This document shows, piece after piece, positions 54,201 through 62,729 of a stretch of DNA of 64,000 bases. The notes beneath the pieces were generated by a model, which ran no database searches, was not told the DNA's origin, and saw only the letters and a list, made by a program, of their open reading frames with translations. The position numbers and the translations under genes were made by a program. Source of the stretch: Pyrinomonadaceae bacterium (lineage in GTDB: Bacteria > Acidobacteriota > Blastocatellia > Pyrinomonadales > Pyrinomonadaceae); the NCBI GenBank assembly GCA_028284415.1, contig JANQRU010000007.1, forward strand, positions 620,001 through 684,000. Reading direction: 5' to 3'. Positions within the stretch are counted from its first letter, which is position 1. Each line of letters begins with the position of its first letter.

Positions 54201-54487
54201 GTTAATTTAATCTCATCAGCCATCCGCACGATTTCCATTCCTTCTTCAACCTTCGCTCGACAGGTCATCAGAGGCTTTTCCTTATCGCCGTTTTTTATCC
54301 AAACTTGGCAATTTAAGCAGTCTCCGTTCCAGCAAAATTCGCCCATAGAGATGGATTGCAAACTAAGATACTGAAAGCAACGCAAAAGTGTATTGTTTTC
54401 AGGGACTTTGTATGTTTTGCCGAGAATCTCAATTTCGATCAGTTTATCGAATGGCTCAAATATATCTTTGTAATCTTCAATGTTCAT
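54188..54487 (-). CDS. Small plant-type [2Fe-2S] ferredoxin-like protein
   Basis: A 99-residue protein with a [2Fe-2S] binding fold similar to the N-terminal domain of NuoG/formate dehydrogenase and NADH-oxidoreductase partners. Ligands are Cys52, Cys57 and Cys60 in GEFCWNGDCLNCQVWI and Cys76 in PLMTCRAKV. The preceding beta region EIEILGKTYKVPENNTLLRC fits the ferredoxin grasp. It has no larger enzyme domain, so it would act as an electron carrier or a stand-alone subunit. The start overlaps the end of the upstream LysR gene by 4 bases, so the regulator and this protein are co-translated. Confidence 0.85.
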   Translation of the reverse strand: MNIEDYKDIFEPFDKLIEIEILGKTYKVPENNTLLRCFQYLSLQSISMGEFCWNGDCLNCQVWIKNGDKEKPLMTCRAKVEEGMEIVRMADEIKLTENG

Positions 54488-55401
54488 TTATTTGTCGGAT
54501 TTATAAATTTAATTCCTTGCATCTCTTTCTCTAACAGAAAAGCCATTAAAGCATTTATTTTCTTTGAATCTGACTCAGGCTTCCAGATCAAATTCAATTG
54601 AAAACTCAGCCTGAGTCCTTCTACTTCGACTGCTTTCATTCTGTCATTTGCTATGTCTTCAAAAACTCCCCACTCAGGTAAAAGTGCTATTTTCTTACCG
54701 CTTGAAACTATTGTCCTGATAAGCGAACCATCATTAGTTTCATAGATACTTTTTGGCAAAATGTTTATTTCTTTGAAAAATTTCTTGGTAAGAATTGTTA
54801 ACCGATGGCTTGTCTCAAACATTACCCAATCCTGGTTTTGAAGATCGACAATTGATACTTTTTTCTTGTTTACCAAATGATGGTCGTTTGCAACAACTAA
54901 AATGAAATCAAAAAACCCATAAGGAAGTTTCTTCAAGCCACGAACATCTACATCATTGGAAACAAAACCTATGTCAATCTCACCTTTTCTAACGCTTTCA
55001 GCAATTCCCTCAAACACATATTCATTATGATAATACAATTCGATGTCAGGATATTTTTTTTTGAAATCATTGTAAAAAATAAAAAAGGGATTATTTAGAC
55101 CTCTGGTGACTCCGCCGATTTTTAAACTGCCGGTTAAGAAGTCATCTTCTTCTTTAATTTCTATCTCTAATTCTTCTGCAATGTCTAAGATTTTTGTGGC
55201 GTGTTCGTAAATTTTTTCTCCTATCTTGGTTAATTCAATTCCTTCTTTATCACGCAAAAATAGCTTCTCTCCAATGTTTTCTTCGAGAGATTTGATCTGA
55301 TGGCTAACGGCAGGTTGGCTTAAATTCAACTCTTCCGCCGCCCTCGTAAAATGCAGGTTTTTTGCAACCGCCTTAAATGTTCTCAGTTGCCATAATTCCA
55401 T
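54484..55401 (-). CDS. LysR-family transcriptional regulator
   Basis: A 305-residue LTTR. The N-terminal winged helix is MELWQLRTFKAVAKNLHFTR, with AAEELNLSQPAVSHQIKSLE as recognition part. The effector-binding domain (about 90-300) is a periplasmic-binding-type fold. Family members bind as tetramers and respond to a small metabolite. Overlaps the [2Fe-2S] gene start by 4 bases. The neighbouring LysR gene ends 21 bases upstream, and the two are clear paralogues. Confidence 0.93.
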   Translation of the reverse strand: MELWQLRTFKAVAKNLHFTRAAEELNLSQPAVSHQIKSLEENIGEKLFLRDKEGIELTKIGEKIYEHATKILDIAEELEIEIKEEDDFLTGSLKIGGVTRGLNNPFFIFYNDFKKKYPDIELYYHNEYVFEGIAESVRKGEIDIGFVSNDVDVRGLKKLPYGFFDFILVVANDHHLVNKKKVSIVDLQNQDWVMFETSHRLTILTKKFFKEINILPKSIYETNDGSLIRTIVSSGKKIALLPEWGVFEDIANDRMKAVEVEGLRLSFQLNLIWKPESDSKKINALMAFLLEKEMQGIKFINPTNK

Positions 55402-55422
55402 AACTTCAAAAACGACTTTATT

Positions 55423-56361
55423 CTATGATTCCATCCGATTTTCCTTTTTTTGTGTTTTTTTATACAGATGGATTCCAGAAACCTGCCTCTCCAATAGATA
55501 ATCAACAAACAAACTAACTAATTTTGAATGTTTTTCTTGGGAAATAACCATATTTAGAGGGATTTTTGTCCTCAATCCCACGATTTCAATATCAATGAGC
55601 CGCCCCAATTCTAAACTTTCAAATATTCCCCAAGACGGTAAGAAACCAACTCCTGCCCCATTTTTGATAAGCTCACGTATAATCGCCCCATCGTTAGATT
55701 CAGAAGTTTTTTGTGGGACAAAACCTTTTTGCGAAAAAATCTTATCAGTTTTTTCCCTGAGCCAACTATCTTTTTCAAAAAGAATCCATTCCTCGTCTTT
55801 TAAGTCTTCTAAGCTGACCTTGCTCATTTTACTTAAAGAATGGTCTTTGCCAACGACAAACAGCATTTCAAATTCACCATAAGGTATTGCTAAAAGATCT
55901 CCGAAATTATCAGTTTGAGTTGTAAAACCAATATCAAAACTCCCTCTTCTCACTCTTTCAAGTACAGTTTCAGAATTCTGAACCGTTTCGAGAGTTAGTT
56001 CTATATCCTTATATTTTTTCCTAAAATCCAATTTTATTTTGGGGAATGGGCTATTTAGTGACCGAGTTATGGCAATGAGCTTTATTTTTCCTTTCAGGGA
56101 ATCTTTATTATCTTCGATATCCCGCTTCATTACTTCAATTTGCTGAAAAATTTTGCTAGCGTAAGCTAAAACGACTTTTCCCTTATTTGTAAGAGAAATT
56201 TTTCCTTTCTCACGCACAAATAATTTTTCACCAACTTCCTCTTCTAAAGACTTAATTTGATAACTTACAGCAGACTGGGTCAAATTTAATTCTTTTGAGG
56301 CATTTGTGAAGTGTAATTTCTTTGCCACGACACTAAAAGTTCTGAGCTGGGAAATCTCCAT
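55423..56361 (-). CDS. LysR-family transcriptional regulator (second paralogue)
   Basis: A 312-residue LTTR, starting at MEISQLRTFSVVAKKLHFTN; a longer reading from 56418 adds 19 residues not seen in the family. The helix-turn-helix ASKELNLTQSAVSYQIKSLE and the effector-binding domain align well with the downstream LysR (shared LKGKIKLIAITRSLNSPF versus LTGSLKIGGVTRGLNNPF), so the pair arose by duplication. The last residues are Lys-rich. The ribosome site is weak. It is the first gene of a three-gene unit ending with the [2Fe-2S] protein. Confidence 0.9.
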   Translation of the reverse strand: MEISQLRTFSVVAKKLHFTNASKELNLTQSAVSYQIKSLEEEVGEKLFVREKGKISLTNKGKVVLAYASKIFQQIEVMKRDIEDNKDSLKGKIKLIAITRSLNSPFPKIKLDFRKKYKDIELTLETVQNSETVLERVRRGSFDIGFTTQTDNFGDLLAIPYGEFEMLFVVGKDHSLSKMSKVSLEDLKDEEWILFEKDSWLREKTDKIFSQKGFVPQKTSESNDGAIIRELIKNGAGVGFLPSWGIFESLELGRLIDIEIVGLRTKIPLNMVISQEKHSKLVSLFVDYLLERQVSGIHLYKKTQKKENRMES

Positions 56362-56673
56362 AGTAAAACACAATACTATCGCAAATGCTTTTGGGGGTAA
56401 CAAACAATAGTGAACCATTCAAATCGTAGCATTTTGTTACAGCAATCCCAATATTTTTCTTTCTCAGAGCTGTGAATCTAATTTAATTATCTGAGTTTAT
56501 TTCCTATCAAATCTGTTTATTACGCCTATGAAAAATTAGAATCAAACAATTCTGGTCTTAAGCTTGTTTCAAATCTATAGTTAATATTTTGATGCTTGAG
56601 TTGAGTTGTTTTAGTACCTCCATCCCCCTAGAAATCTAAGCAACATAAAATCTATTTGAATTTTCCCCTCGTG

Positions 56674-56770
56674 TTTTCCGAACGGTAAAACTTCGGAAAA
56701 GTATGTAGTCTCCCACACTCCCGCACCGCAAAAGCGAAGTGAGTACAGGGCTTATCCTCACTTCGCTTTT
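56674..56770 (+). ncRNA. Possible small RNA: two hairpins in a 585-base gene-free stretch
   Basis: The gap 56362-56946 is AT-rich and without plausible coding frames, except for this block. Hairpin 1 is TTTTCCGAA / TTCGGAAAA (56674-56700, 9-base loop). Hairpin 2 is AAAAGCGAAGTGAG / CTCACTTCGCTTTT (56730-56770, 13-base loop) and ends in four Ts. Between them lies an unpaired pyrimidine-rich CTCCCACACTCCCGCACCGC segment, which is GC-richer than its surroundings. The strand is inferred from the terminal Ts. It could instead be a terminator without an attached gene. Confidence 0.4.
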
Positions 56771-56946
56771 AATTTAGGCTTGATAATTTTTGTAAGTTCT
56801 CTAATTATTATTATTTCCAAAGAAAATATAGTAATATTTCAAAAAGTGTAGTTGAAATTACAGCTACTGCTTTTTTACTTTTAAATTAGATTTTAGTTTA
56901 ATAATAGAATCACTAAACAACATTCAAAAAGGAAAAATACTACATT

Positions 56947-57168
56947 ATGTCTTTAGTCGTTTATACTAAACCGGGATGTCCTTATTGTGACAAAGCCCGT
57001 AACTATTATAATGAAAATGGTATCGAATTTACTGAATACGATGCCCAAAATGATAAAGAACGCCAAAAAGAAATGCTTGAGATTTCAGGCGGAAATATAG
57101 TTGTTCCCTGCATCGTCGAAAATGGAGAATATATCCAATCAGGATGGGGCGAACAGCTTCGTGGCTGA
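56947..57168 (+). CDS. Glutaredoxin-like protein
   Basis: A 73-residue thioredoxin-fold redox protein with the dithiol motif CPYC at residues 9-12 (YTKPGCPYCDKARNYY). It ends with VPCIVENGEYIQSGWG, where VPCIV takes the place of the cis-proline TVP segment, with an extra Cys. Small glutaredoxins of this sort reduce disulphides using glutathione or similar thiols. Single gene with its own terminator, preceded by AAAGGA. Confidence 0.9.
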   Translation: MSLVVYTKPGCPYCDKARNYYNENGIEFTEYDAQNDKERQKEMLEISGGNIVVPCIVENGEYIQSGWGEQLRG

Positions 57169-57184
57169 ACGATCACAGTTTCAT

Positions 57185-57210
57185 AGTCGGCAGTTTGCCG
57201 GCTTCTTTAT
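57185..57210 (+). terminator. Rho-independent terminator of the glutaredoxin gene
   Basis: AGTCGGC / GCCGGCT stem (one G-T pair) with a 5-base loop, followed by TCTTTATTTTT; begins 16 bases after the stop. Confidence 0.8.
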
Positions 57211-57292
57211 TTTTAAACTTGCACAAATAGAAAATTTAGCACAAACTTATTCAATTGTATCCAACCAAGAGCAATAAAATTAAATCAAAAAT

Positions 57293-59731
57293 ATGAGTAT
57301 GGTTGGCTCTAAAATTCACCATTACGAAATCATCAAAAAACTCGGTGCAGGCGGGCAAGGAACAGTTTATAAGGCTCGTGACACTAAGCTTGACCGAGAA
57401 GTTGTCATTAAAGTTCTGCCAGCGGAACTAACTGCTAAAACAGCTAATTTTAAGCGTTTTGAACGCGAAGCAAAACTCTGCTCCCAGCTTGACCATGCAA
57501 ATATCTGCACAATTTATGATTACCACGAAGATGATGGAACATACTATATTGCAATGCAGTATGTTGATGGTAAAAATGTACGCCAACTCGTAGATGGAAA
57601 ACCGCTTGAATTAAAAAGTGCTTTACAAATTGCCATACAGGTTTGCGATGCTCTCGCTTACGCTCATTCAAAAAACATCATTCACCGTGACATCAAAGCC
57701 GGAAATGTGATGGTTACTAATTCAGGACATGTAAAAATTCTAGATTTTGGCTTAGCTAAACTCGTCCAAGATGAGGTCAACCCGCAAGCCAAAAGCGTCG
57801 ATCAGACAGATTTAACCGAACTTGGAATTCCTTACGGGACAGCAACTTACGCAGCTCCCGAACAAGCCAAGGGAGAAAAAACCGATCATCGTGCGGATAT
57901 TTTTTCGACAGGCGTTTTGGTTTATGAATTACTAACTGGAATCTGGGCATTTCAAGGTAAAACAGTTATTGACGTTCGTCATCAGGTTTTGCACGGAACT
58001 CCAACACCATTAGCAGAAATGCGTCCGGAACCAATTCCACCAAGACTACAGGCAATCGTTGATAAAGCCTTGTCGAAAGAACCTTCGAACCGTTATCAAA
58101 ATATCTCGAAAATGCGTGACGATCTCCGCGAAGTTTTACAGGAAATTTCCGGTGGAGTACCGATAATTCAAGGAGATACATTTCAACCCAAACATCTTGA
58201 AACCGAAAACCCTGTAAAACGTGCGTGGAATTGGCTAACCGGAAAATCGAATTCTAGCGACTCGGTTCAAAATACGCCCTCTTCAACACAAATTACTCCA
58301 ACTTACTCCCCAGATACAACCTATACAACGACAGGTGTTGAGAAAAAAAGCGTAGCGATTTTGCCATTTAAGAATTTGAGCCAAGACCCTTCGACAGATT
58401 TTTATGAATTTGCTTTGGCTGATGCCGTCATTACTGAATTAGCTCAGCTAAAATCCCTTATTGTTCGCCCAAGTTCTGTAATCGCTAAATATCAAGGAAA
58501 AGAATTTGATGCACGCGAAGTTGGACGTGAATTACAAGTTCATGCAGTTTTAACAGCCGGCTTTATTCGTGCGGGTGAAAGAATTCGCGTAACGCCACAA
58601 CTCCTTGATGTTGTTAGCGGTGAGATACTTTGGAGTGACAGAATTGATGTTCAGGGCGAAGATATTCTGGCTTTACAAGACAATATTGCTCAAAGAATCT
58701 TGGAAGGTTTGAAACTAGAACTTTCAGATCAAGAACAAGAAATTTTGGGTCGTCGTCCGACGGAAAATGCGGAAGCTTACGAACAATATCTGCGTGGGCG
58801 GGATAATTTTGGAAGGTTTATTTTCAGAACCGTAGCTAATGAAGATTGCGAAGAGGCAATTTCAAATTTCAAGAGTGCGATCGAATTAGACCCCGAATTT
58901 GCCCTTGCCTACAGTGGATTGGGAGCTTGTTATGCAAACCGCGTCTTTAAAGGAATGGGCGAGGCTGAAGATTATACATTGGCTGAGGACGCCTTTCGTA
59001 AATCTGCACAATTTGACCCGAATGTTTCCGAAGCACGTGTTTTGATGGTGATGATTCACATGGCACGAGGCGATAAACAAAAAGCACGAGAAGAAATCCA
59101 GCTTTTAAGAGATCAATTCCCGAATGAAGCTCCGATTTATTTTGTTAAAGGCGTTATTGACCGTCTCGATGGAAACTATGAAGAATCTCTAAGAAGCTAC
59201 AGAAAACTCGTAAAACTCGATCCAGCAGCAAAGGTTGTAGCAAGCTATAATCGTGCGAGAATCTACAATTACAAAGGCGATTTTGACAGAGCTTTAAGAG
59301 AATTGGACAAGGGTTCAAAGGTAGAACCTAATCATCCAATGATTCGAATCTTCCGTTCCGCGACACTTTATTATAAAGGCGAAATAGAAGAAGCCATTGA
59401 AATGATGGGGGATGTTCTCGAAAAAAATCCGAAAATGGAAGGAATTCGTCCGCTCTACGCGATTTTCCTAGCTAGAAATGGGCAGACAGAAGATGCTCGT
59501 GAACAATTAAATCCTGAATCTCTAAGCATTTCAAAAGCCGATCATGATATGGCTTATTGGGTTGGAGCAGCGTATGCAATTTTAGGTGAGAAAGACTTAG
59601 CTTTTAAGTGGCTAAACCGTGCCGTCAAGCTTGGTAATGAGAACAAACCTCTCTATGAAAAAGATAAGAGCCTTGATTCCTTGCGTGATGACGAAAGATT
59701 CAAAGCTCTGTTAGATAGTATTAACGTTTAG
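57293..59731 (+). CDS. Cytosolic Ser/Thr kinase with TolB-like domain and TPRs
   Basis: An 812-residue kinase. The kinase domain (about 10-280) has GAGGQG (18-23), Lys40, HRDIKAGN (131-138), with Ala for the usual Pro, and DFG (151-153). A TolB-like N-type module follows (about 350-490: KSVAILPFKNLSQD, LADAVITELAQLKSLIVRPS, ILWSDRIDVQGEDILALQD), as in adenylate-cyclase-linked regulators. The C-terminal 320 residues are TPRs (AISNFKSAIELDPEFALAYS, SYRKLVKLDPAAKVVASYN). There is no transmembrane helix, unlike the PD40 kinase at 39-42 kb. Substrates unknown. It stands alone, 2 bases short of the convergent methyltransferase gene. Confidence 0.93.
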   Translation: MSMVGSKIHHYEIIKKLGAGGQGTVYKARDTKLDREVVIKVLPAELTAKTANFKRFEREAKLCSQLDHANICTIYDYHEDDGTYYIAMQYVDGKNVRQLVDGKPLELKSALQIAIQVCDALAYAHSKNIIHRDIKAGNVMVTNSGHVKILDFGLAKLVQDEVNPQAKSVDQTDLTELGIPYGTATYAAPEQAKGEKTDHRADIFSTGVLVYELLTGIWAFQGKTVIDVRHQVLHGTPTPLAEMRPEPIPPRLQAIVDKALSKEPSNRYQNISKMRDDLREVLQEISGGVPIIQGDTFQPKHLETENPVKRAWNWLTGKSNSSDSVQNTPSSTQITPTYSPDTTYTTTGVEKKSVAILPFKNLSQDPSTDFYEFALADAVITELAQLKSLIVRPSSVIAKYQGKEFDAREVGRELQVHAVLTAGFIRAGERIRVTPQLLDVVSGEILWSDRIDVQGEDILALQDNIAQRILEGLKLELSDQEQEILGRRPTENAEAYEQYLRGRDNFGRFIFRTVANEDCEEAISNFKSAIELDPEFALAYSGLGACYANRVFKGMGEAEDYTLAEDAFRKSAQFDPNVSEARVLMVMIHMARGDKQKAREEIQLLRDQFPNEAPIYFVKGVIDRLDGNYEESLRSYRKLVKLDPAAKVVASYNRARIYNYKGDFDRALRELDKGSKVEPNHPMIRIFRSATLYYKGEIEEAIEMMGDVLEKNPKMEGIRPLYAIFLARNGQTEDAREQLNPESLSISKADHDMAYWVGAAYAILGEKDLAFKWLNRAVKLGNENKPLYEKDKSLDSLRDDERFKALLDSINV

Positions 59732-59732
59732 G

Positions 59733-60533
59733 CTATTTTGTCATTTCTATAACTTTTACACTCGCATAATAATCCAAGAACCCTATACTTTGTAACAACT
59801 TTTTATCTAACTCTACAGATCTGTCATACAATTTATCTGATAAGCCTAAGACTTCAACTAAATTAACAAATGGTAATGAAAAAGGACGAGATTTGTAACT
59901 CGAAAAATCTTTTGCAAACTCTTCCAGCTCTTTATCAGTTAACGGTCTTTCAAATGGAGATAAGTCAAGTTGTTCATAAGGGATGAGATTTCTGACGAAT
60001 TTGATTAGTTTTGAATTACGCACCGGTTCCTGAAAAATTGCCCGTCCGCCTTTCTTCAAAACCCGAAATACTTCTTTTGATGCAGTTTCTAGCTCTAAAT
60101 GATGCATAATTGCCATTCCAAAAACCACATCAACAGACTCATCCTTTAAAGGTAGCTCATGTGCCGAACCTACTCTAAATTCAGCCTTATTTTTATATTT
60201 ATGTGCTTCAAGTCTTTTTTCAGCTAAAACCAACAAATCAGGTGAAATATCAACCCCTATGACTTTTGCACCACGATTAGCTAGTAAAACGCTATTGTCT
60301 CCAGTTCCACATCCGTAATCTAAAACTATTTTATCTTCAACGTCTCCTAAAACATGATAAGAGTATTCCAAGTAATAAGGCGTATCAGCAGGAGGATTTG
60401 AGTATCTTTCGATTATTTCATCCTTTATTAATAAATCCTCTTTTGATTTTTTTTCTGCTTCACTTGCACTTCTTTGAACTTCGACATTTTCCCAAGTCTT
60501 AATTTCTTTTGCTTTGGCTGTAGCCACTCCCAT
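59733..60533 (-). CDS. Class I SAM-dependent methyltransferase
   Basis: A 266-residue Rossmann methyltransferase. Motif I is VLDYGCGTGDNSVLLANRGA, followed by the acidic ribose-binding IGVDISPDLL, and SVDVVFGMAIMHHLE as motif IV; HVLRVLKKGG-like wording appears as VFRVLKKGGRAIFQEPV. The acceptor is unknown. It is last in the minus-strand run glycosyltransferase - YdcF - beta-helix - methyltransferase and starts 3 bases after the beta-helix gene, so modification of a polysaccharide or lipid is plausible (inference). Confidence 0.9.
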   Translation of the reverse strand: MGVATAKAKEIKTWENVEVQRSASEAEKKSKEDLLIKDEIIERYSNPPADTPYYLEYSYHVLGDVEDKIVLDYGCGTGDNSVLLANRGAKVIGVDISPDLLVLAEKRLEAHKYKNKAEFRVGSAHELPLKDESVDVVFGMAIMHHLELETASKEVFRVLKKGGRAIFQEPVRNSKLIKFVRNLIPYEQLDLSPFERPLTDKELEEFAKDFSSYKSRPFSLPFVNLVEVLGLSDKLYDRSVELDKKLLQSIGFLDYYASVKVIEMTK

Positions 60534-60536
60534 TTT

Positions 60537-62093
60537 TCAATCTCCTCCCACATTTGCAAGGTTTAAATCTGCTCCAATTGTTTTGCCGTTCAATCCGCGT
60601 TTCCTGTAAGGACTGTCAGCCTTTAATTCATAATTTACAAAGTCCTTAAATCCTATTTGTCTAATAGATGATGGATAGTAATTATTTCTTCCATACAAAG
60701 ATGAATCCGCTCCAATGATTATATTTTTTTCGACCACTGCATTTGGAAAAAATTTGCTTAAGGTTGGTTTTCCTGGACTCACACTGTCGCCAATAAATCC
60801 ATATTCATTGTTGTAAATTATGTTATTGCGAAACACGAAATCTCTAATCGGCTTTCCGTATGCATTTGTGACATTGCCTCTTTGAATAATTGTGTTGTTC
60901 TCTATCTTTAGACCGTTCCAATCATTAGAAATTAAAAAATGTCCGCGACCTTTCCATTTTTCACCACCAATATCTGCAAACAAATTATTGCGAATTGTTA
61001 AACGATGTCCACCACTTCCTTCTTCACCGTAAACATTTATTGCATTTCCACTTCCGCGAACAATATTTCCTGTAAATTCTATATCTTCAATAGTTGAGGC
61101 TTTTCCATTATCTTCACGGACAGTAAATAAAATAGCAGTTCCATCTTGCCCCATCGCCCAATTATTTGTCATAAGGTTATTTTCAACCTTTATGCGTCTG
61201 CCATTTTTTATCTCAAATAAATTCTTGACAACCCAACCTTCATTTTTCCATTTAATCGGTTTATTCAAATGATTATCACGAACAATACAATCTGATGGAA
61301 CCAGCTTTAGACTAGAACCTGCTCCGCCGAAAAGTATGTTTTCTGCCGCAGCTTCTAAGTAATTATTGATAATTTCAATCGGTCCATCACCAGCCCAGAC
61401 AGCGATTGCCTGACTTTCATCACCTTTACGTCGAATACCCGAGATATGACTGTTTTTGATAACAATATGCTTTCCATTTGCGGCAATTCCGCGTCTTTGT
61501 CCTTTTGAGGAAGTCGCGTGAATATAAACTCTGTCAAATTCTATGTGATGCGGAATATCTTCAATTCTTCTTTCTTCAGTTGAACCAATTTGGATTATGT
61601 TATTTTCACCATTCTTCGTTCCACCAAATTCAACCGCAATGAAACGATAGTGATGCGACCCATCAACAGTTTTAATAACAGCTTCAGCAGTCGGCGAACT
61701 TAATTTTGGCAGGGCAGGTGAATATCTTTTTGGATCAATGCGTTTCCCCTCAGGCGGAATCTGTGAATCCATTGCAGAAGTTCTAATTGTTATGAATTCT
61801 TTCCCTTGCTTTTTGGGCAATGTAAAACTTCCCTTAAATTCAGCTCCTGCTTGCAGAAGAATCATGTCGCCCGGTTTAGCTTTATTCAAAGCTGCCTGAA
61901 AATCGCCACCCGCCCGGACAATGATCTTATTACCATTTGCTAATACATTTGTTTCTGTAAAAATGAGATTGTTAAAAAAATTAACAACACCAAATAATAA
62001 AGGAATGGCAAATATTGCTCCGATGATGCCAAGCAATATAAATTTCTTATGATCTTTTTTCCTCTGCCAATTTGGCTTTTCCAGACGTCTCAT
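60537..62093 (-). CDS. Membrane-anchored right-handed beta-helix protein
   Basis: A 518-residue protein with one N-terminal transmembrane helix (FILLGIIGAIFAIPLLFGVV, about residues 18-37) and a short cytosolic Lys/Arg-rich head. The rest is a pectate-lyase-like parallel beta-helix: AGGDFQAALNKAKPGDMILL opens it, and coils such as HIVIKNSHISGIRRKGDESQ, GNAINVYGEEGSGGHRLTIR and LKIENNTIIQRG repeat the I-x-N-N-x-I pattern. Such proteins bind or cleave polysaccharides; catalytic residues are not evident. Context (glycosyltransferase, YdcF) suggests exopolysaccharide processing. Confidence 0.88.
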   Translation of the reverse strand: MRRLEKPNWQRKKDHKKFILLGIIGAIFAIPLLFGVVNFFNNLIFTETNVLANGNKIIVRAGGDFQAALNKAKPGDMILLQAGAEFKGSFTLPKKQGKEFITIRTSAMDSQIPPEGKRIDPKRYSPALPKLSSPTAEAVIKTVDGSHHYRFIAVEFGGTKNGENNIIQIGSTEERRIEDIPHHIEFDRVYIHATSSKGQRRGIAANGKHIVIKNSHISGIRRKGDESQAIAVWAGDGPIEIINNYLEAAAENILFGGAGSSLKLVPSDCIVRDNHLNKPIKWKNEGWVVKNLFEIKNGRRIKVENNLMTNNWAMGQDGTAILFTVREDNGKASTIEDIEFTGNIVRGSGNAINVYGEEGSGGHRLTIRNNLFADIGGEKWKGRGHFLISNDWNGLKIENNTIIQRGNVTNAYGKPIRDFVFRNNIIYNNEYGFIGDSVSPGKPTLSKFFPNAVVEKNIIIGADSSLYGRNNYYPSSIRQIGFKDFVNYELKADSPYRKRGLNGKTIGADLNLANVGGD

Positions 62094-62111
62094 TTTTTCT
62101 AACCTTTGTAA

Positions 62112-62729
62112 CTAATAATACAACCAATAATAAAAACTTTTCAGATATTCACCACCTACCAAACTCCACCCCCTTCTCGTCAACCACCAAGTCCAAGAGG
62201 GCGGAGTTTGCTGTCCTGTCGGTGAAGAAACTATTCCGATTTTTATATTTTTGTCATTAATAACCTCCTCAATCGTCCACAACGAACGCTTTGTGTGATA
62301 AGCCGAGGTTACAACTAAAACTGATTTCCAATGGTTTTCTTCAATTATTTTTTGCAGGGCTTGGGCTTCGTAGATAGTTCCTGTAACTTGCGGTTCTAAA
62401 GTTTCAATGTCTTCTTCAGCAACTCCCTGAGCAATCAATTCTCGTTTAGCAAGTTCTACAAATTTTGGATTTTTCTGTTCTTTTTGTGACCAACCTGCGT
62501 GTCCTCCATCATCAGTCAGCAGAACTTTATCCGCAATACCCTCTTTATAAACCTGAGCTGCTTTTTGTGTTCTTTCAATGTAAACAGAAGAACCACTCAA
62601 AACCAATATTGCATCGGCTTTTTCGAGTGGCTTTTCAACAATTAATCTGTTAGCTAAAAAAGGGGCAACTAAAATCCAAGTAAGAAAAAGAAACAAAAAT
62701 GAGATTAAGACTTTGAACTTCCAACTCAT
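62112..62729 (-). CDS. YdcF/SanA-like (DUF218) membrane protein
   Basis: A 205-residue protein with one N-terminal transmembrane helix (about residues 6-26) and a DUF218 domain: ADAILVLSGSSVYIERTQKA, ADKVLLTDDGG, ETLEPQVTGTIYEAQALQKI and SVLVVTSAYHTKRSLWTI, including the conserved VTSxxHxxR motif. Homologues (YdcF, SanA, ElyC) affect envelope or peptidoglycan/ECA synthesis and often sit in exopolysaccharide clusters. Overlaps the glycosyltransferase gene end by 4 bases. Confidence 0.9.
   Translation of the reverse strand: MSWKFKVLISFLFLFLTWILVAPFLANRLIVEKPLEKADAILVLSGSSVYIERTQKAAQVYKEGIADKVLLTDDGGHAGWSQKEQKNPKFVELAKRELIAQGVAEEDIETLEPQVTGTIYEAQALQKIIEENHWKSVLVVTSAYHTKRSLWTIEEVINDKNIKIGIVSSPTGQQTPPSWTWWLTRRGWSLVGGEYLKSFYYWLYY

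Noticed and set aside
56558-56623. 21-codon minus-strand frame starting ATGGAGGTAC in the large gap
   Set aside because: Too short, no properly spaced ribosome site, and not linked to any gene.
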